A DNA stretch of 64,000 nt from Streptomyces sp. CB02400. Lineage in GTDB: Bacteria; Actinomycetota; Actinomycetes; Streptomycetales; Streptomycetaceae. The DNA lies in assembly GCF_001905725.1 (NCBI RefSeq), contig NZ_LIWB01000004.1, forward strand, positions 310,001 to 374,000, given 5' to 3'. The notes under the pieces were generated by a model. That model was not told the DNA's origin. It ran no database searches and saw nothing but the letters and a program-made list of their open reading frames with translations. Each line of letters opens with the position of its first letter. Within the stretch, counting starts at the first letter, position 1. The position numbers and the translations under genes are program-made. This document shows, in pieces, positions 56,107 through 64,000 of this stretch.

Positions 56107-57012
56107 CTACACCGTCAGCCCCCTCACCAGCAGGTCCAGCAGCGCGCACACGAACAGGGCGATGCCGATGAAGCCGTTGACGCTGAAGAACGCCCGGTTC
56201 AGGCGGGAGAGGTCGGTCGGGCGGACGATGGTGTGCTCGTAGACGAAGGCCCCGGCCACGATCAGCAGGCCGAGCCAGAAGAAGGCGCCGGCGTCGGTGA
56301 GGATCGCGTACCAGACGAAGAGGGCCGTCGTCACGGTGTGGCAGGCGCGGGCGCCCCAGATCGCGGCCGGGATGCCGAAGCGGGCCGGGACCGACTTCAC
56401 GCCGATCTCGCGGTCGGTGTCGACGTCCTGGCAGGCGTAGATCAGGTCGAAGCCGCCGATCCAGACGCCGACCGCGAGGCCGAGGACCACCGCGTCCCAG
56501 GACCACGACCCGGTGATCGCCAGCCAGCCGCCGACCGGGCCCATCGCCTGCGCGAGTCCGAGGATGGCCTGCGGGAAGTTGGTGAACCGCTTGCCGTACG
56601 GATACACCACCATCGGGATCACGGCGACGGGCGCGAGGGCGAGGCAGAGCGGGTTGAGCAGGGCCGCCGCGCCCAGGAAGACGGCGAGGGCGACGAGCGC
56701 GCCCGTCCAGGCGTGCTTGACCGACATCGCGCCGGTGACCAGCTCGCGGTGGGCGGTGCGCGGGTTACGGGCGTCGATCTCGCGGTCGATGATCCGGTTG
56801 GCGGCCATGGCGAAGGTGCGCAGGCCGACCATGGCGACGGTGACCAGGAGCAGCCTGCCCCAGTGGATGTTCTCGTCCCACTCGTACATCGCGGTGAGGG
56901 CGGCGATGTAGGCGAAGGGGAGGGCGAAGACCGAGTGCTCGATCATCACCAGGCGCAGGAAGGCTTTCGTGCGTCCCGGCTGCTGCGGAAGCGCGGCGGA
57001 GGCCGAGGTCAC
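56107..57012 (-). CDS. mqnP: UbiA-type prenyltransferase of the futalosine pathway
   Basis: 301 aa with eight or nine membrane helices. The first Asp-rich motif is ANRIIDREIDARNPRTAHR and the second is QDVDTDREIGVKSVPA. It attaches the polyprenyl tail to the naphthoate-type ring precursor. The GTG at 57012 overlaps the ubiD-like stop (GTGA), which strongly supports a common transcript and pathway with that decarboxylase. Confidence 0.92.
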   Translation of the reverse strand: MTSASAALPQQPGRTKAFLRLVMIEHSVFALPFAYIAALTAMYEWDENIHWGRLLLVTVAMVGLRTFAMAANRIIDREIDARNPRTAHRELVTGAMSVKHAWTGALVALAVFLGAAALLNPLCLALAPVAVIPMVVYPYGKRFTNFPQAILGLAQAMGPVGGWLAITGSWSWDAVVLGLAVGVWIGGFDLIYACQDVDTDREIGVKSVPARFGIPAAIWGARACHTVTTALFVWYAILTDAGAFFWLGLLIVAGAFVYEHTIVRPTDLSRLNRAFFSVNGFIGIALFVCALLDLLVRGLTV

Positions 57013-58460
57013 AGTCCGTACTCCTTCCAGCGGCGGTCGACGAGCGCGGCCGTGTCCGGGTCGGACTCGACCATGTCGGGCCAGCCGCCGTCGCGCGTGT
57101 ACCCCTCCTCGGGCCACTTCTTCGTCGCGTCGATGCCCGCCTTGCCTCCCCAGAACTGCTGGTACGAGGAGTGGTCGAGGTGGTCGACGGGGCCTTCGAC
57201 GACGGTGAGGTCACGGGCGTAGTCGGTGTTGCCGAGGGCCCGCCAGGACACCTCGTGCAGGTCGTGGACGTCGCAGTCGGAGTCGACGACCACGATCAGC
57301 TTGGTCAGCGACATCATGTGGGCGCCCCAGATGGCGTGCATGACCTTCTGCGCGTGCTTGGGGTACTTCTTGTCGATCGAGACGATCGCGCAGTTGTGGA
57401 AGCCGCCGGACTCGGGGAGGTGGTAGTCCACGATGTCCGGGACGATGATCTTGAGGAGGGGGAGGAAGAAGCGTTCCGTCGCCCGTCCCAGCGGCCCGTC
57501 CTCCGTCGGGGGCCTGCCGACCACGATCGACTGGAGCAGCGGGCGCTTCCGCATCGTCACGCAGTCGATCTTCAGCGCGGGGAACGGCTCCTGCGGGGTG
57601 TAGAACCCGGTGTGGTCGCCGAACGGCCCCTCGGGCAGCATCTCGCCGGGCTCCAGCCAGCCCTCGATGACGACCTCCGCCTGCGCCGGGACCTGGAGCG
57701 GGACCGTCTTGCAGTCGACCATCTCGATCCGCTTGCCCTGCACGAACCCGGCGAACAGGTACTCGTCGATGTCGCCGGGGAGGGGGGCGGTGGAGGCGTA
57801 CGTCACTGCGGGCGGGCAGCCGAAGGCGATGGCGACGGGCAGGCGCTCACCGCGCCGGGCGGCCACCTGGTAGTGGTTGCGGCTGTCCTTGTGGATCTGC
57901 CAGTGCATGCCGATGGTGCGCTTGTCGTGGCGCTGGAGCCGGTACAGGCCGAGGTTGCGGATGCCCGTCTCCGGGTCCTTGGTGTGGGTCAGCCCCAGGT
58001 TGAAGAAGGAGCCGCCGTCCTTGGGCCAGGTGAACAGCGCGGGGAGCCGGTCGAGGTCCACGTCGTCGCCGGTGAGCACGACCTCGTGCACGGGCGCGTC
58101 CTTCACCTTCCTCGGCGGTACGTGCGTCATCGCGCCGAGCTTCCCGAACGCCTCGCGCACCCCGACGAACCCGTGCGGCAGCTCGGGCTTCAGCAGCCCG
58201 CCGATCTTCTCGGAGATGTCCGCGTACGACTTCAGGCCGAGCGCCTTCAGCAGGCGGCGGTCGGTGCCGTACACGTTCATCGCGAGGGGCATGTCCGAGC
58301 CGCGCACGTTCTCGAAGAGCAGGGCGGGACCGCCGGCCTTCTGCACCCGGTCGACGATCTCACCGACCTCCAGATACGGGTCGACCTCGGCCTTGATGCG
58401 CTTGAGGTCACCCTCGCGCTCCAGCGCCCTGAGCAGGGAGCGAAGATCGTCGTAAGCCAT
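57009..58460 (-). CDS. UbiD-family prenyl-FMN-dependent decarboxylase (menaquinone)
   Basis: 483 aa, full family length. The N-terminus [21 protein letters not shown], the [27 protein letters not shown] motif and the catalytic E-R-E type segment ([26 protein letters not shown]) are present. It needs the prenylated FMN made by UbiX. Coupled with mqnP, it most likely decarboxylates the naphthoate intermediate of the futalosine pathway. ATG at 58460. Confidence 0.93.
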   Translation of the reverse strand: MAYDDLRSLLRALEREGDLKRIKAEVDPYLEVGEIVDRVQKAGGPALLFENVRGSDMPLAMNVYGTDRRLLKALGLKSYADISEKIGGLLKPELPHGFVGVREAFGKLGAMTHVPPRKVKDAPVHEVVLTGDDVDLDRLPALFTWPKDGGSFFNLGLTHTKDPETGIRNLGLYRLQRHDKRTIGMHWQIHKDSRNHYQVAARRGERLPVAIAFGCPPAVTYASTAPLPGDIDEYLFAGFVQGKRIEMVDCKTVPLQVPAQAEVVIEGWLEPGEMLPEGPFGDHTGFYTPQEPFPALKIDCVTMRKRPLLQSIVVGRPPTEDGPLGRATERFFLPLLKIIVPDIVDYHLPESGGFHNCAIVSIDKKYPKHAQKVMHAIWGAHMMSLTKLIVVVDSDCDVHDLHEVSWRALGNTDYARDLTVVEGPVDHLDHSSYQQFWGGKAGIDATKKWPEEGYTRDGGWPDMVESDPDTAALVDRRWKEYGL

Positions 58461-58536
58461 GCGGTCAAGTATCCCCGAGCGGTTACGCTGGCCCTGTACC
58501 GCCCACCGCTTTCGCTTGCTTTCGCTGGAGAGGCCC

Positions 58537-58878
58537 ATGCTGCGGGTGCTGATGTTCCTCGTGCCACTGGCCCTGAGCGTGTACGCGTTCATCGACTGCA
58601 TCAGCACGAAGGACGACGACATCCGGCACATGCCCAAGCCCCTGTGGGCGATCCTCGTCCTGCTGTTCCCGCTGGTCGGCTCGATCTCCTGGCTGATCGC
58701 CGGCAAGAAGCGGCACCCCGCGGGCCCGGGTGGTGCCGTCGGCTCCGCCTGGAGCCGGGGCGGCGGCCGACAGCAATGGGTCGCGCCGGACGACAACCCC
58801 GAGTTCCTCAAGTCACTGGACGAGGAGAAGGACAAGGACGACAGGCCGGGGGACGGCGAGCGGGGCGGACCCGCCTGA
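58537..58878 (+). CDS. PLDc_N-domain small membrane protein
   Basis: 113 aa from ATG 58537. Two membrane helices: [19 protein letters not shown] and [21 protein letters not shown], separated by a short polar loop ([12 protein letters not shown]), the standard PLDc_N pattern, with a charged tail ending [14 protein letters not shown]. There is no phospholipase domain, so it is a stand-alone membrane module of unknown role. It is divergent from ubiD (76 nt) and convergent with the kinase-lectin gene. Confidence 0.8.
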   Translation: MLRVLMFLVPLALSVYAFIDCISTKDDDIRHMPKPLWAILVLLFPLVGSISWLIAGKKRHPAGPGGAVGSAWSRGGGRQQWVAPDDNPEFLKSLDEEKDKDDRPGDGERGGPA

Positions 58879-58911
58879 CCGCCCCCGCGTCAGTCCTGCG
58901 TCAGCCCCGCG

Positions 58912-60738
58912 TCAGCCCCGGGTCCAGCTCTGGGCGGCCGAGCCGGTGCACGTCCGCCGCATGACCATGCCGCTCGGGGTGGCGTGCTCCAGACACAGGC
59001 CCTTGTTCGTGAGGATCACGGTGCCGCCCGAACCGAGACGCCACTCCTGGGCGTTGTCCGCACCGCAGGTCGCGCTGTGCATCGAACCGTAGCCGGACAG
59101 GCAGGTGCCGGACGCCTGGTGGACGATCCGGTAGGTGCCGGAGGAGACGCTCCGCAGGCTCTAGCGGGCCGTCGCGGCGGTGCAGCCGCCCCCGCCGACA
59201 TTGCCGTACGAGGCGGTGTCGGAGGCGGTGAGGCACTGTCCGCTCGACGCGTTGCGCAGGGTGAAGCCGCCCGTCGACGGGGCTTCGACCTCCGTGTCCG
59301 TGTCCGAGGAGGAGCCGTCCCCGTCACTGCCGCTGCCCTTCGCGGCTCCGTCGTCCGCGTCCGAGCCGGCGCCCGCGCCCTCCGCCCCGGCCGCGGCCGG
59401 TGACTCCTGGGAGCCGGATCCCGGCTTGTCCGAGTCCTTCGAGTCCTTCGAGTCCTTGGGGTTCTTCGAGTCCTTCACGGAGGACGCGCCGGTGGACGGC
59501 GACGGCTTCGCGGACCCGCCGGCCGTCCCCGACGGCGTCGCGGTGGCGGAGACCGTGACCGACGCGGAGGGGGTGGGTCCCGCCTCGTCGTCGGTGTCGA
59601 AGGTGTACGGCAGGAGCGTGAAGGCGAGGGTGGCGCCCGTCGTGACGACAACGACGGGGACGACCACGGGGATCACCCGGGTCCGGCGACCGTGCTTCTC
59701 CCGCGCCGGCCCGGACGCCCCGGACTCTTCCGGTTCCTGGGGCTTCGCCGGTTCTTCCGGCTCTTCCGGTTCCTCCGGGACCTCTGGAACGGTCGGCGTC
59801 CGCTCCGTGAACGCGGCCCGTTCGGTCAGCTGCGCCGTGATGGCCTCGGGCCACAGGGGCGGGCTGAACGGGCCGTGCCGGTCGGCGAGTTCGACCAGTT
59901 CGGCGGCGGTGGGCCGGCCCTCGTAGTCCTTGTCCAGGCAGGCCGCGACGACCTCGGCGAGTTCGGGGTCGAGGGCCCGTACGGCGTCGAGGTCGGGTTC
60001 CTCGTGCACGATCCGGTACAGCACGCCGTGCCCGGACTCGTCGCCGAAGGGCGGCCGGCCGCTCGCCGCGTACGCGAGGACGGAACCGAGCGCGAAGATG
60101 TCGACGGCCCCGGTCGAGCTGCGCGCCCCCGAGGCCTGTTCGGGGGACATGTAGGCGGGGGTGCCCACCACCATGCCGGTCCGGGTGAGCTGGCTCTGCT
60201 CGGCGGCACGGGCCACACCGAAGTCGATGAGGGTGAGGCCGTCGAGGGTGAGCATGACGTTGGACGGCTTGATGTCCCGGTGCACCATGTCCAGCGCGTG
60301 CACCTCGGCGAGCCCCGCGGCGGCCTCCCGCAGCAGCAGCCACAGCGCGGCGGCGGGCAGCGGCCCCTCGTGGGCTTCGAGGGCCTCCCGCAGGGTGAGG
60401 CCGGGGACGTAGGCGGTGGCGAACCACGGGGGCCGGGCGGTGCGGTCGCCCGCGAGCAGCGGGGCCGTGGCGTGTTCGGGTAAGCGGGCCAGGTTGTCCA
60501 GCTCGTGTCCGAAGCGGCGCAGGAAGTCCTTGTCCTCCGCGACGACCGACGGCAGCAACTGCTTGACCGCGGCGTACCGCCCCTCGTGCACGCCCAGATA
60601 GACACGGCCCATGCCGCCGGCCCCGAGCCGTCCGACGAGCGGGATCGGTCCGATCCGTCGCGGGTCCTCGTCCTCCAGCGGCTCGGCGCCGCTTCCGCCC
60701 AGCTCGATCACGCCTGCCCCGTCGTCGTGTTCCGTCAC
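58912..60738 (-). pseudogene. Ser/Thr kinase with ricin-type lectin sensor, interrupted by an amber codon
   Basis: The readable frame from ATG 60738 gives 525 codons to TAG at 59161-59163. Kinase domain: LGAGGMGRVYLGV, HRDIKPSNVML, LIDFGVA, all intact; Pro/Glu repeats (EEPEEPEEPAKPQEPEE), a membrane helix (VIPVVVPVVVVTTGATLAFTLL), a Ser/Asp/Lys linker and the start of a lectin (GGFTLRNASSGQCLTASDTA). After TAG the same frame continues 82 codons (SLRSVSSGTYRIVHQASGTC... QEWRLGSGGTVIL... GLCLEHATPSG) to a TGA at 58912-58914, completing a ricin-B-like domain. A single TGG-to-TAG change probably truncated the sensor. The kinase itself may still be made. Confidence 0.75.
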
Positions 60739-60819
60739 CGCGCCACTGATGGCGGCCCGCCCGTTCCCCCGTGGCGGGCGGACCGCACGTCGGCACGGGT
60801 CAGTCTGAACCAGCGCGGA

Positions 60820-60842
60820 CTAGAATTGGAAGGGAATTCTAG
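60820..60842. promoter_or_regulatory. palindromic TetR operator
   Basis: CTAGAATT (60820-60827) and AATTCTAG (60835-60842) form a perfect 8-bp dyad around GGAAGGG, in the 146-nt divergent gap between the kinase-lectin and TetR genes. An AT-rich dyad stands out in this GC-rich region and is the likely autoregulatory site; it could also control the kinase gene. Confidence 0.7.
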
Positions 60843-60884
60843 AAATTCGCTCCAGAAGCACCTGGAAGGTACAGCGACCCTGCG

Positions 60885-61484
60885 ATGAGCCCCAAGCAGC
60901 ACCGTGGTGAGGTCACCGCCGACCAGCTTCTGGACGCGACGCTGCGCGTCTACGGGGAAGCGGGTGAGCAGGGCCTCACCGTCAGCGCGGTGACCGCGGC
61001 GAGCGGCGTCAGTCCGGGCAGCCTCTACCACCACTTCGGCAGCATGGACGGCCTGCTGACCGCCCTGCTGATGCGCTGGCTGGAACGGCTGCTGGTCCGG
61101 ATGGTCACGGCCCTGGAGCAGTCGGACTCCGCCCGGGCCGGCGTCCACGCCCTCGTGGACGCGTATCTCGCGTTCATCCGCGACCACCGGGACGCGGGCC
61201 TCCTCCTGCACTCCTCCCGCGCCGACGAGATCGGGATGCGCCAGGCGAAGCAGTTGCGGGACGCCCAGGAGGCCCGGCTGTCACCGCTGTCCGCGTGGGT
61301 GAGCCGGCACGTCGAGTCGGGCGAGGTCGCACCCCTGTCGGTGCCCCTGCTCGAGTCCCTGATCCTGGGGCCGGTCATCGGCGTCAGCCGCCGCTGGCTG
61401 ACCCTCGGCGACGTCGACCTCGACGAGGCGGCCCGCGTCCTGCCGGACCGGATCTGGCGGTCGATCAGCGCGGATCCGGGGTGA
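60885..61484 (+). CDS. TetR/AcrR-family regulator
   Basis: 199 aa from ATG 60885. HTH: VTADQLLDATLRVYGEAGEQGLTVSAVTAASGVSPGSLYHHFGSMDGLL (residues 10-57). The ligand domain is helical with SRADEIGMRQAKQLRDAQEARLSPL. Autoregulation through CTAGAATT...AATTCTAG is likely. The gene lies between two kinase genes: divergent from the lectin kinase and convergent to the LamG kinase, 34 nt from its stop. Confidence 0.9.
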   Translation: MSPKQHRGEVTADQLLDATLRVYGEAGEQGLTVSAVTAASGVSPGSLYHHFGSMDGLLTALLMRWLERLLVRMVTALEQSDSARAGVHALVDAYLAFIRDHRDAGLLLHSSRADEIGMRQAKQLRDAQEARLSPLSAWVSRHVESGEVAPLSVPLLESLILGPVIGVSRRWLTLGDVDLDEAARVLPDRIWRSISADPG

Positions 61485-61518
61485 GTGCGAGTGAGCGCGG
61501 GCGGGGCGCCGGGGCGGG

Positions 61519-63375
61519 TCAGCCGACGAGGTTCTTGATCCGGGCGGCGGTGAGGGCCCGGTCGAAGACCCGTACGTCCCGGACGGCACCGGGGAAGAAG
61601 TCGACGGCCTGACCGCCGTACGACGCCCGGCCGATGATGAAGGGGCCGGTGGCGGACATCGGGTTGGTGTCCTCGGCCTCCGCCTCCTGTACGCCGTTGA
61701 CGTACAGCCGCAGTGTGCGCGCCTGGCCGGCGCAGACGCCGACGAGGTGGGTCCAGACGTTCACGGCGGGCTCGCTGCGGCCGACGGCGCGCTGACCGGG
61801 GCGGGAGAGGGCCCAGCGGTTCTCTCCGACGGCGTACTGGAGGTAGAAGGCGCTGGCGTCCTCGGCGTCCTGGCTGACGGCGGTGGCCCAGTTCCCCGGC
61901 GCGGTGGAGAGCCGGACCCAGGCGGCGACCGTGAAACTCCGGCCCTCCCCGGTCTCCAGCACCGGTCCCCCGGTCACGATCTGGCTGCCCCGCCCGTCGA
62001 AGACGGCTCCGCCTCCGCCGGGCCCCCAGGTGACGCCGGTCGCGGTGCCGTGGTGGCCGCCCGCGGTGTCCCTCGCGACCGTGCCCGAGGTCTCGTCGAG
62101 GGGCCAGTGCCCGACGGGCTGAGGGGCGGTGGCGGAGGGTGAGGACGAAGGGGAGGCCGAGGAGGGGGACGTGGCCCGGTCCCGGTCCGCGGCGGCCGAC
62201 CGGTTGAGCCAGAACCCCGTCCCGACACCGGCCGCGGCGACCGCGCCCCCGCCGATGCCGAGGAACAGGAAGGCCCGCCGGCTGCCGCCACGTTCCCGGC
62301 CCGCCCGGCGGCCGGGGGGCTCCGTCGCGGCGGGGGCGGGCTCCGGGGTGGCGCCCACGCGGGTGGCCTGGTCGTGGAACCGCGGCGCCACCGTGGTCGC
62401 CTGCTGCGGGAGGGCACCGGGTCCGGCGTCGCGCGGCAGTACGTTCGTCGGGGCCCCCGGATCCGTGGCACGGGCACCCGGGAAGGGCGTACCGGCCGGA
62501 GTCGGGGACCCGGGACCGTTGCCCTGCTGCGACCAGGGGCCGAGGTGCCGCAGGGCCATCGTGCTCTCGTCGCCCAGTGCGCCGACCCGGGCGAGGATCT
62601 CCTGCGGGGTGGGGCGACGGGCCGGGTCCTTGGCGAGGCAGTCGCCGATGAGGGCGTGCAGGGCGGGGTCGGTGACGGCGCCGATGTCGGGGGTGTTGTG
62701 CACCACGCGGTAGAGCAGCGCGGGGGTCGGTCCCTCGCCGAAGGGATTGGCGCCGGTCGCCGCGAAGGCCAGCACCGCGCCCAGGCAGAAGACGTCGCTG
62801 GCCGGAGTGATCGCATCGCCGTTGACCTGTTCGGGCGACATGAATCCGGGCGAGCCGGCGACGAGGCCGGTGCCGGTGATCGAGTCGGCCTCGACGCTGC
62901 GGACGATCCCGAAGTCGATGACGCGCGGCCCGTCCTCGGCGAGCAGCACGTTGGAGGGCTTGAGGTCGCGGTGGACGAGGTTCGCGGCGTGGATCGACAC
63001 CAGCGCCTCGGCCAGCCCGGCCGCCAGCGCGAGAACCGCCCCCGCCTCGAACGGCCCCCGCTCGACGACCGCCTGCTCCAGCGAAGGACCGGCGATGTAG
63101 CTGGTGACCAGCCACGGCAGGGGCGCGTCCGGGTCGGCGTCGATGACCGGTGCGGTGAAGGCACCGCTGACCAGCCGGGCCGCCTGGACCTCCCGCCGGA
63201 ACCGGTCGCGGAACTCGGGCCGACGCACCAGCTCGGCGTGCACCACCTTGACCGCGACGAGCCGCCCGCCCGGGGAGCGACCGAGGAAGACCCTGCCCAT
63301 GCCGCCCGCGCCCAGTCGACTGATCAACCGGTATCCCCCGACGGAGCCCGGGTCGTCCGGCTCCAGCGCTGACAC
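61519..63375 (-). CDS. Ser/Thr protein kinase with extracellular LamG/concanavalin-like domain
   Basis: 618 aa from GTG 63375 (GGGAGG 6 nt upstream), chosen over an upstream frame start at 63438. Kinase: LGAGGMGRVFLGR, VAVKVV, HRDLKPSNVLL, VIDFGIV. A Pro/Ala linker and membrane helix (RRAFLFLGIGGGAVAAAGVGTGFWL) lead to a Ser-rich stalk and a 200-residue LamG-type jelly roll (HWPLDETSGTVARDTAGG... VAAWVRLSTAPGNWA... FDRALTAARIKNLVG), a carbohydrate-binding-like sensor. Inside-signalling by outside glycan binding is the natural inference. Intact, unlike its neighbour. Confidence 0.92.
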   Translation of the reverse strand: MSALEPDDPGSVGGYRLISRLGAGGMGRVFLGRSPGGRLVAVKVVHAELVRRPEFRDRFRREVQAARLVSGAFTAPVIDADPDAPLPWLVTSYIAGPSLEQAVVERGPFEAGAVLALAAGLAEALVSIHAANLVHRDLKPSNVLLAEDGPRVIDFGIVRSVEADSITGTGLVAGSPGFMSPEQVNGDAITPASDVFCLGAVLAFAATGANPFGEGPTPALLYRVVHNTPDIGAVTDPALHALIGDCLAKDPARRPTPQEILARVGALGDESTMALRHLGPWSQQGNGPGSPTPAGTPFPGARATDPGAPTNVLPRDAGPGALPQQATTVAPRFHDQATRVGATPEPAPAATEPPGRRAGRERGGSRRAFLFLGIGGGAVAAAGVGTGFWLNRSAAADRDRATSPSSASPSSSPSATAPQPVGHWPLDETSGTVARDTAGGHHGTATGVTWGPGGGGAVFDGRGSQIVTGGPVLETGEGRSFTVAAWVRLSTAPGNWATAVSQDAEDASAFYLQYAVGENRWALSRPGQRAVGRSEPAVNVWTHLVGVCAGQARTLRLYVNGVQEAEAEDTNPMSATGPFIIGRASYGGQAVDFFPGAVRDVRVFDRALTAARIKNLVG

Positions 63376-63544
63376 AAATGCCTCCCGGCGTGCGATCTCG
63401 GCCCGTGCGGGCAGGGCCAAGCATAAAGCCAATCGCACCCGTGTTCGCCGAAGTACCGTACGCCGTACGGCACTTCGGCCATCGTTCCCCTCCTGGACGC
63501 CGCGCGGTGCCTCTACACGGAGTCGGGCGCCCAGGAAGTCACCG

Positions 63545-63940
63545 TCATTCGAAGGTCTCTTCGACCTTCGGGGCGGTGACGGCGCGCCGGAGCCAGAGGC
63601 TCAGGGTCTGAGGATCATCACAGCCGGTGATGCGCTCACGGGCGTCCTCGGGTACGTCGATGCCACGTTCCGCGAGTACCGCCAGGACGTCCTCGGCGGC
63701 GCGTCGCGCCTCAGCTTCGACGCGGGCTTCCGCGCGGGCTTCGTCTCGGATCTCTTCGACGAGGTAGGACTTGCAGAAGGAGAGGTCCACGGCCACCAGG
63801 CTCCTCCGGAGGTGCTTGGCCGGGTGCTTGCCCAGGCCCTGTGCGGTGAATTCGACGATGGGGTCCGCGATGTCTTCGGGCACGTCCCGCAGTGCGGTGG
63901 ACAGGGTCTTCAGTATTCCGGCAAGAGCAGTCGGGGGCAC
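63545..63940 (-). CDS. Rpn/DUF4351-like protein, C-terminal portion
   Basis: 131 codons from GTG 63940. ALRDVPEDIADPIVEFTAQGLG, RRSLVAVDLSFCKSYLVEEIRDEAR, an Ala/Glu/Arg coiled coil and IDVPEDARERITGCDDPQTLSLWLRRAVTA match the C-terminal half of a streptomycete protein family of about 300 aa related to Rpn/YhgA nucleases. The frame stays open to the window edge but the extra residues do not look like the family, so the N-terminal nuclease part is missing, frameshifted or beyond 64000. Compare the decayed fragment at 29812-30081. Confidence 0.5.
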   Translation of the reverse strand: MPPTALAGILKTLSTALRDVPEDIADPIVEFTAQGLGKHPAKHLRRSLVAVDLSFCKSYLVEEIRDEARAEARVEAEARRAAEDVLAVLAERGIDVPEDARERITGCDDPQTLSLWLRRAVTAPKVEETFE

Positions 63941-64000
63941 GCACGCCGTCCCACGGCGTGCGCACGTCCTTGGAAAGTGCTCACCCGATTTCGACAGGGG

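Overview
The window is chromosomal DNA of a Streptomyces or very close actinomycete. The supporting signs are very high GC with third-position bias, frequent GTG starts, four-base ATGA/GTGA gene overlaps, and family content typical of the genus: XRE-DUF5753/DUF397/HATPase modules, PASTA-type Ser/Thr kinases, futalosine-pathway menaquinone genes and a 14-gene nuo operon. No rRNA, tRNA or CRISPR array was seen.

Region 1 (1-15.3 kb) is the respiratory complex I operon nuoA-nuoN, read leftward, with nuoN cut by the window edge. A very good match to the redox-sensing Rex operator (15219-15236) lies upstream of nuoA. Region 2 (15.5-19 kb) holds a Pro/Ala-type low-complexity spacer, a secreted NlpC/P60 hydrolase, and an IS1341-type tnpB element that abuts the orphan 3' end of a cell-wall-anchored protein gene. 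Region 3 (19-29.6 kb) has a geranylgeranyl-reductase-like flavoprotein, menaquinone methyltransferase menG in an overlapping operon with a MatB-like polysaccharide deacetylase/glycosyltransferase and an acyltransferase, a GH18 lipoprotein, mqnC with a metal-ligand-less amidohydrolase-like partner, and a prepilin peptidase.

Region 4 (29.6-33.8 kb) is accessory. It has a whiJ/abaA-like regulatory trio (HATPase, XRE-DUF5753, DUF397), a cysteine-free small peptide with a double-glycine leader, a decaying IS630 transposase remnant and decayed Rpn-like gene fragments. Region 5 (33.8-39.7 kb) has two tandem Ser/Thr kinases with different sensor domains, mqnA and a cold-shock gene. Region 6 (39.7-53 kb) has an XRE-cupin regulator opposite azlCD, a 37-bp tandem repeat array, a methyltransferase, a fatty-acid cluster (fadD, thiolase, fabG4-like, htdX-like, TetR) with a palindromic operator, a broken SPFH gene, a dicarboxylate transporter, and udgX. 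Region 7 (53-58.5 kb) carries mqnE, an Lrp regulator, ubiX-, ubiA/mqnP- and ubiD-like genes, which together prepare the menaquinone ring precursor. Region 8 (58.5-64 kb) has two more Ser/Thr kinases (one cut by an amber codon inside a ricin-type lectin domain) around a TetR gene, then another Rpn-like fragment.

Functional theme: the menaquinone genes (mqnA, mqnC, mqnE, mqnP, ubiX/ubiD-like, menG, a MenJ-like reductase) are scattered through the same stretch that carries complex I, the main user of that quinone. The most novel-looking items are the double-glycine peptide, the amidohydrolase pseudoenzyme co-transcribed with mqnC, the 37-bp repeat array, the nonsense-interrupted kinase-lectin, and the tnpB element with its readable guide position.
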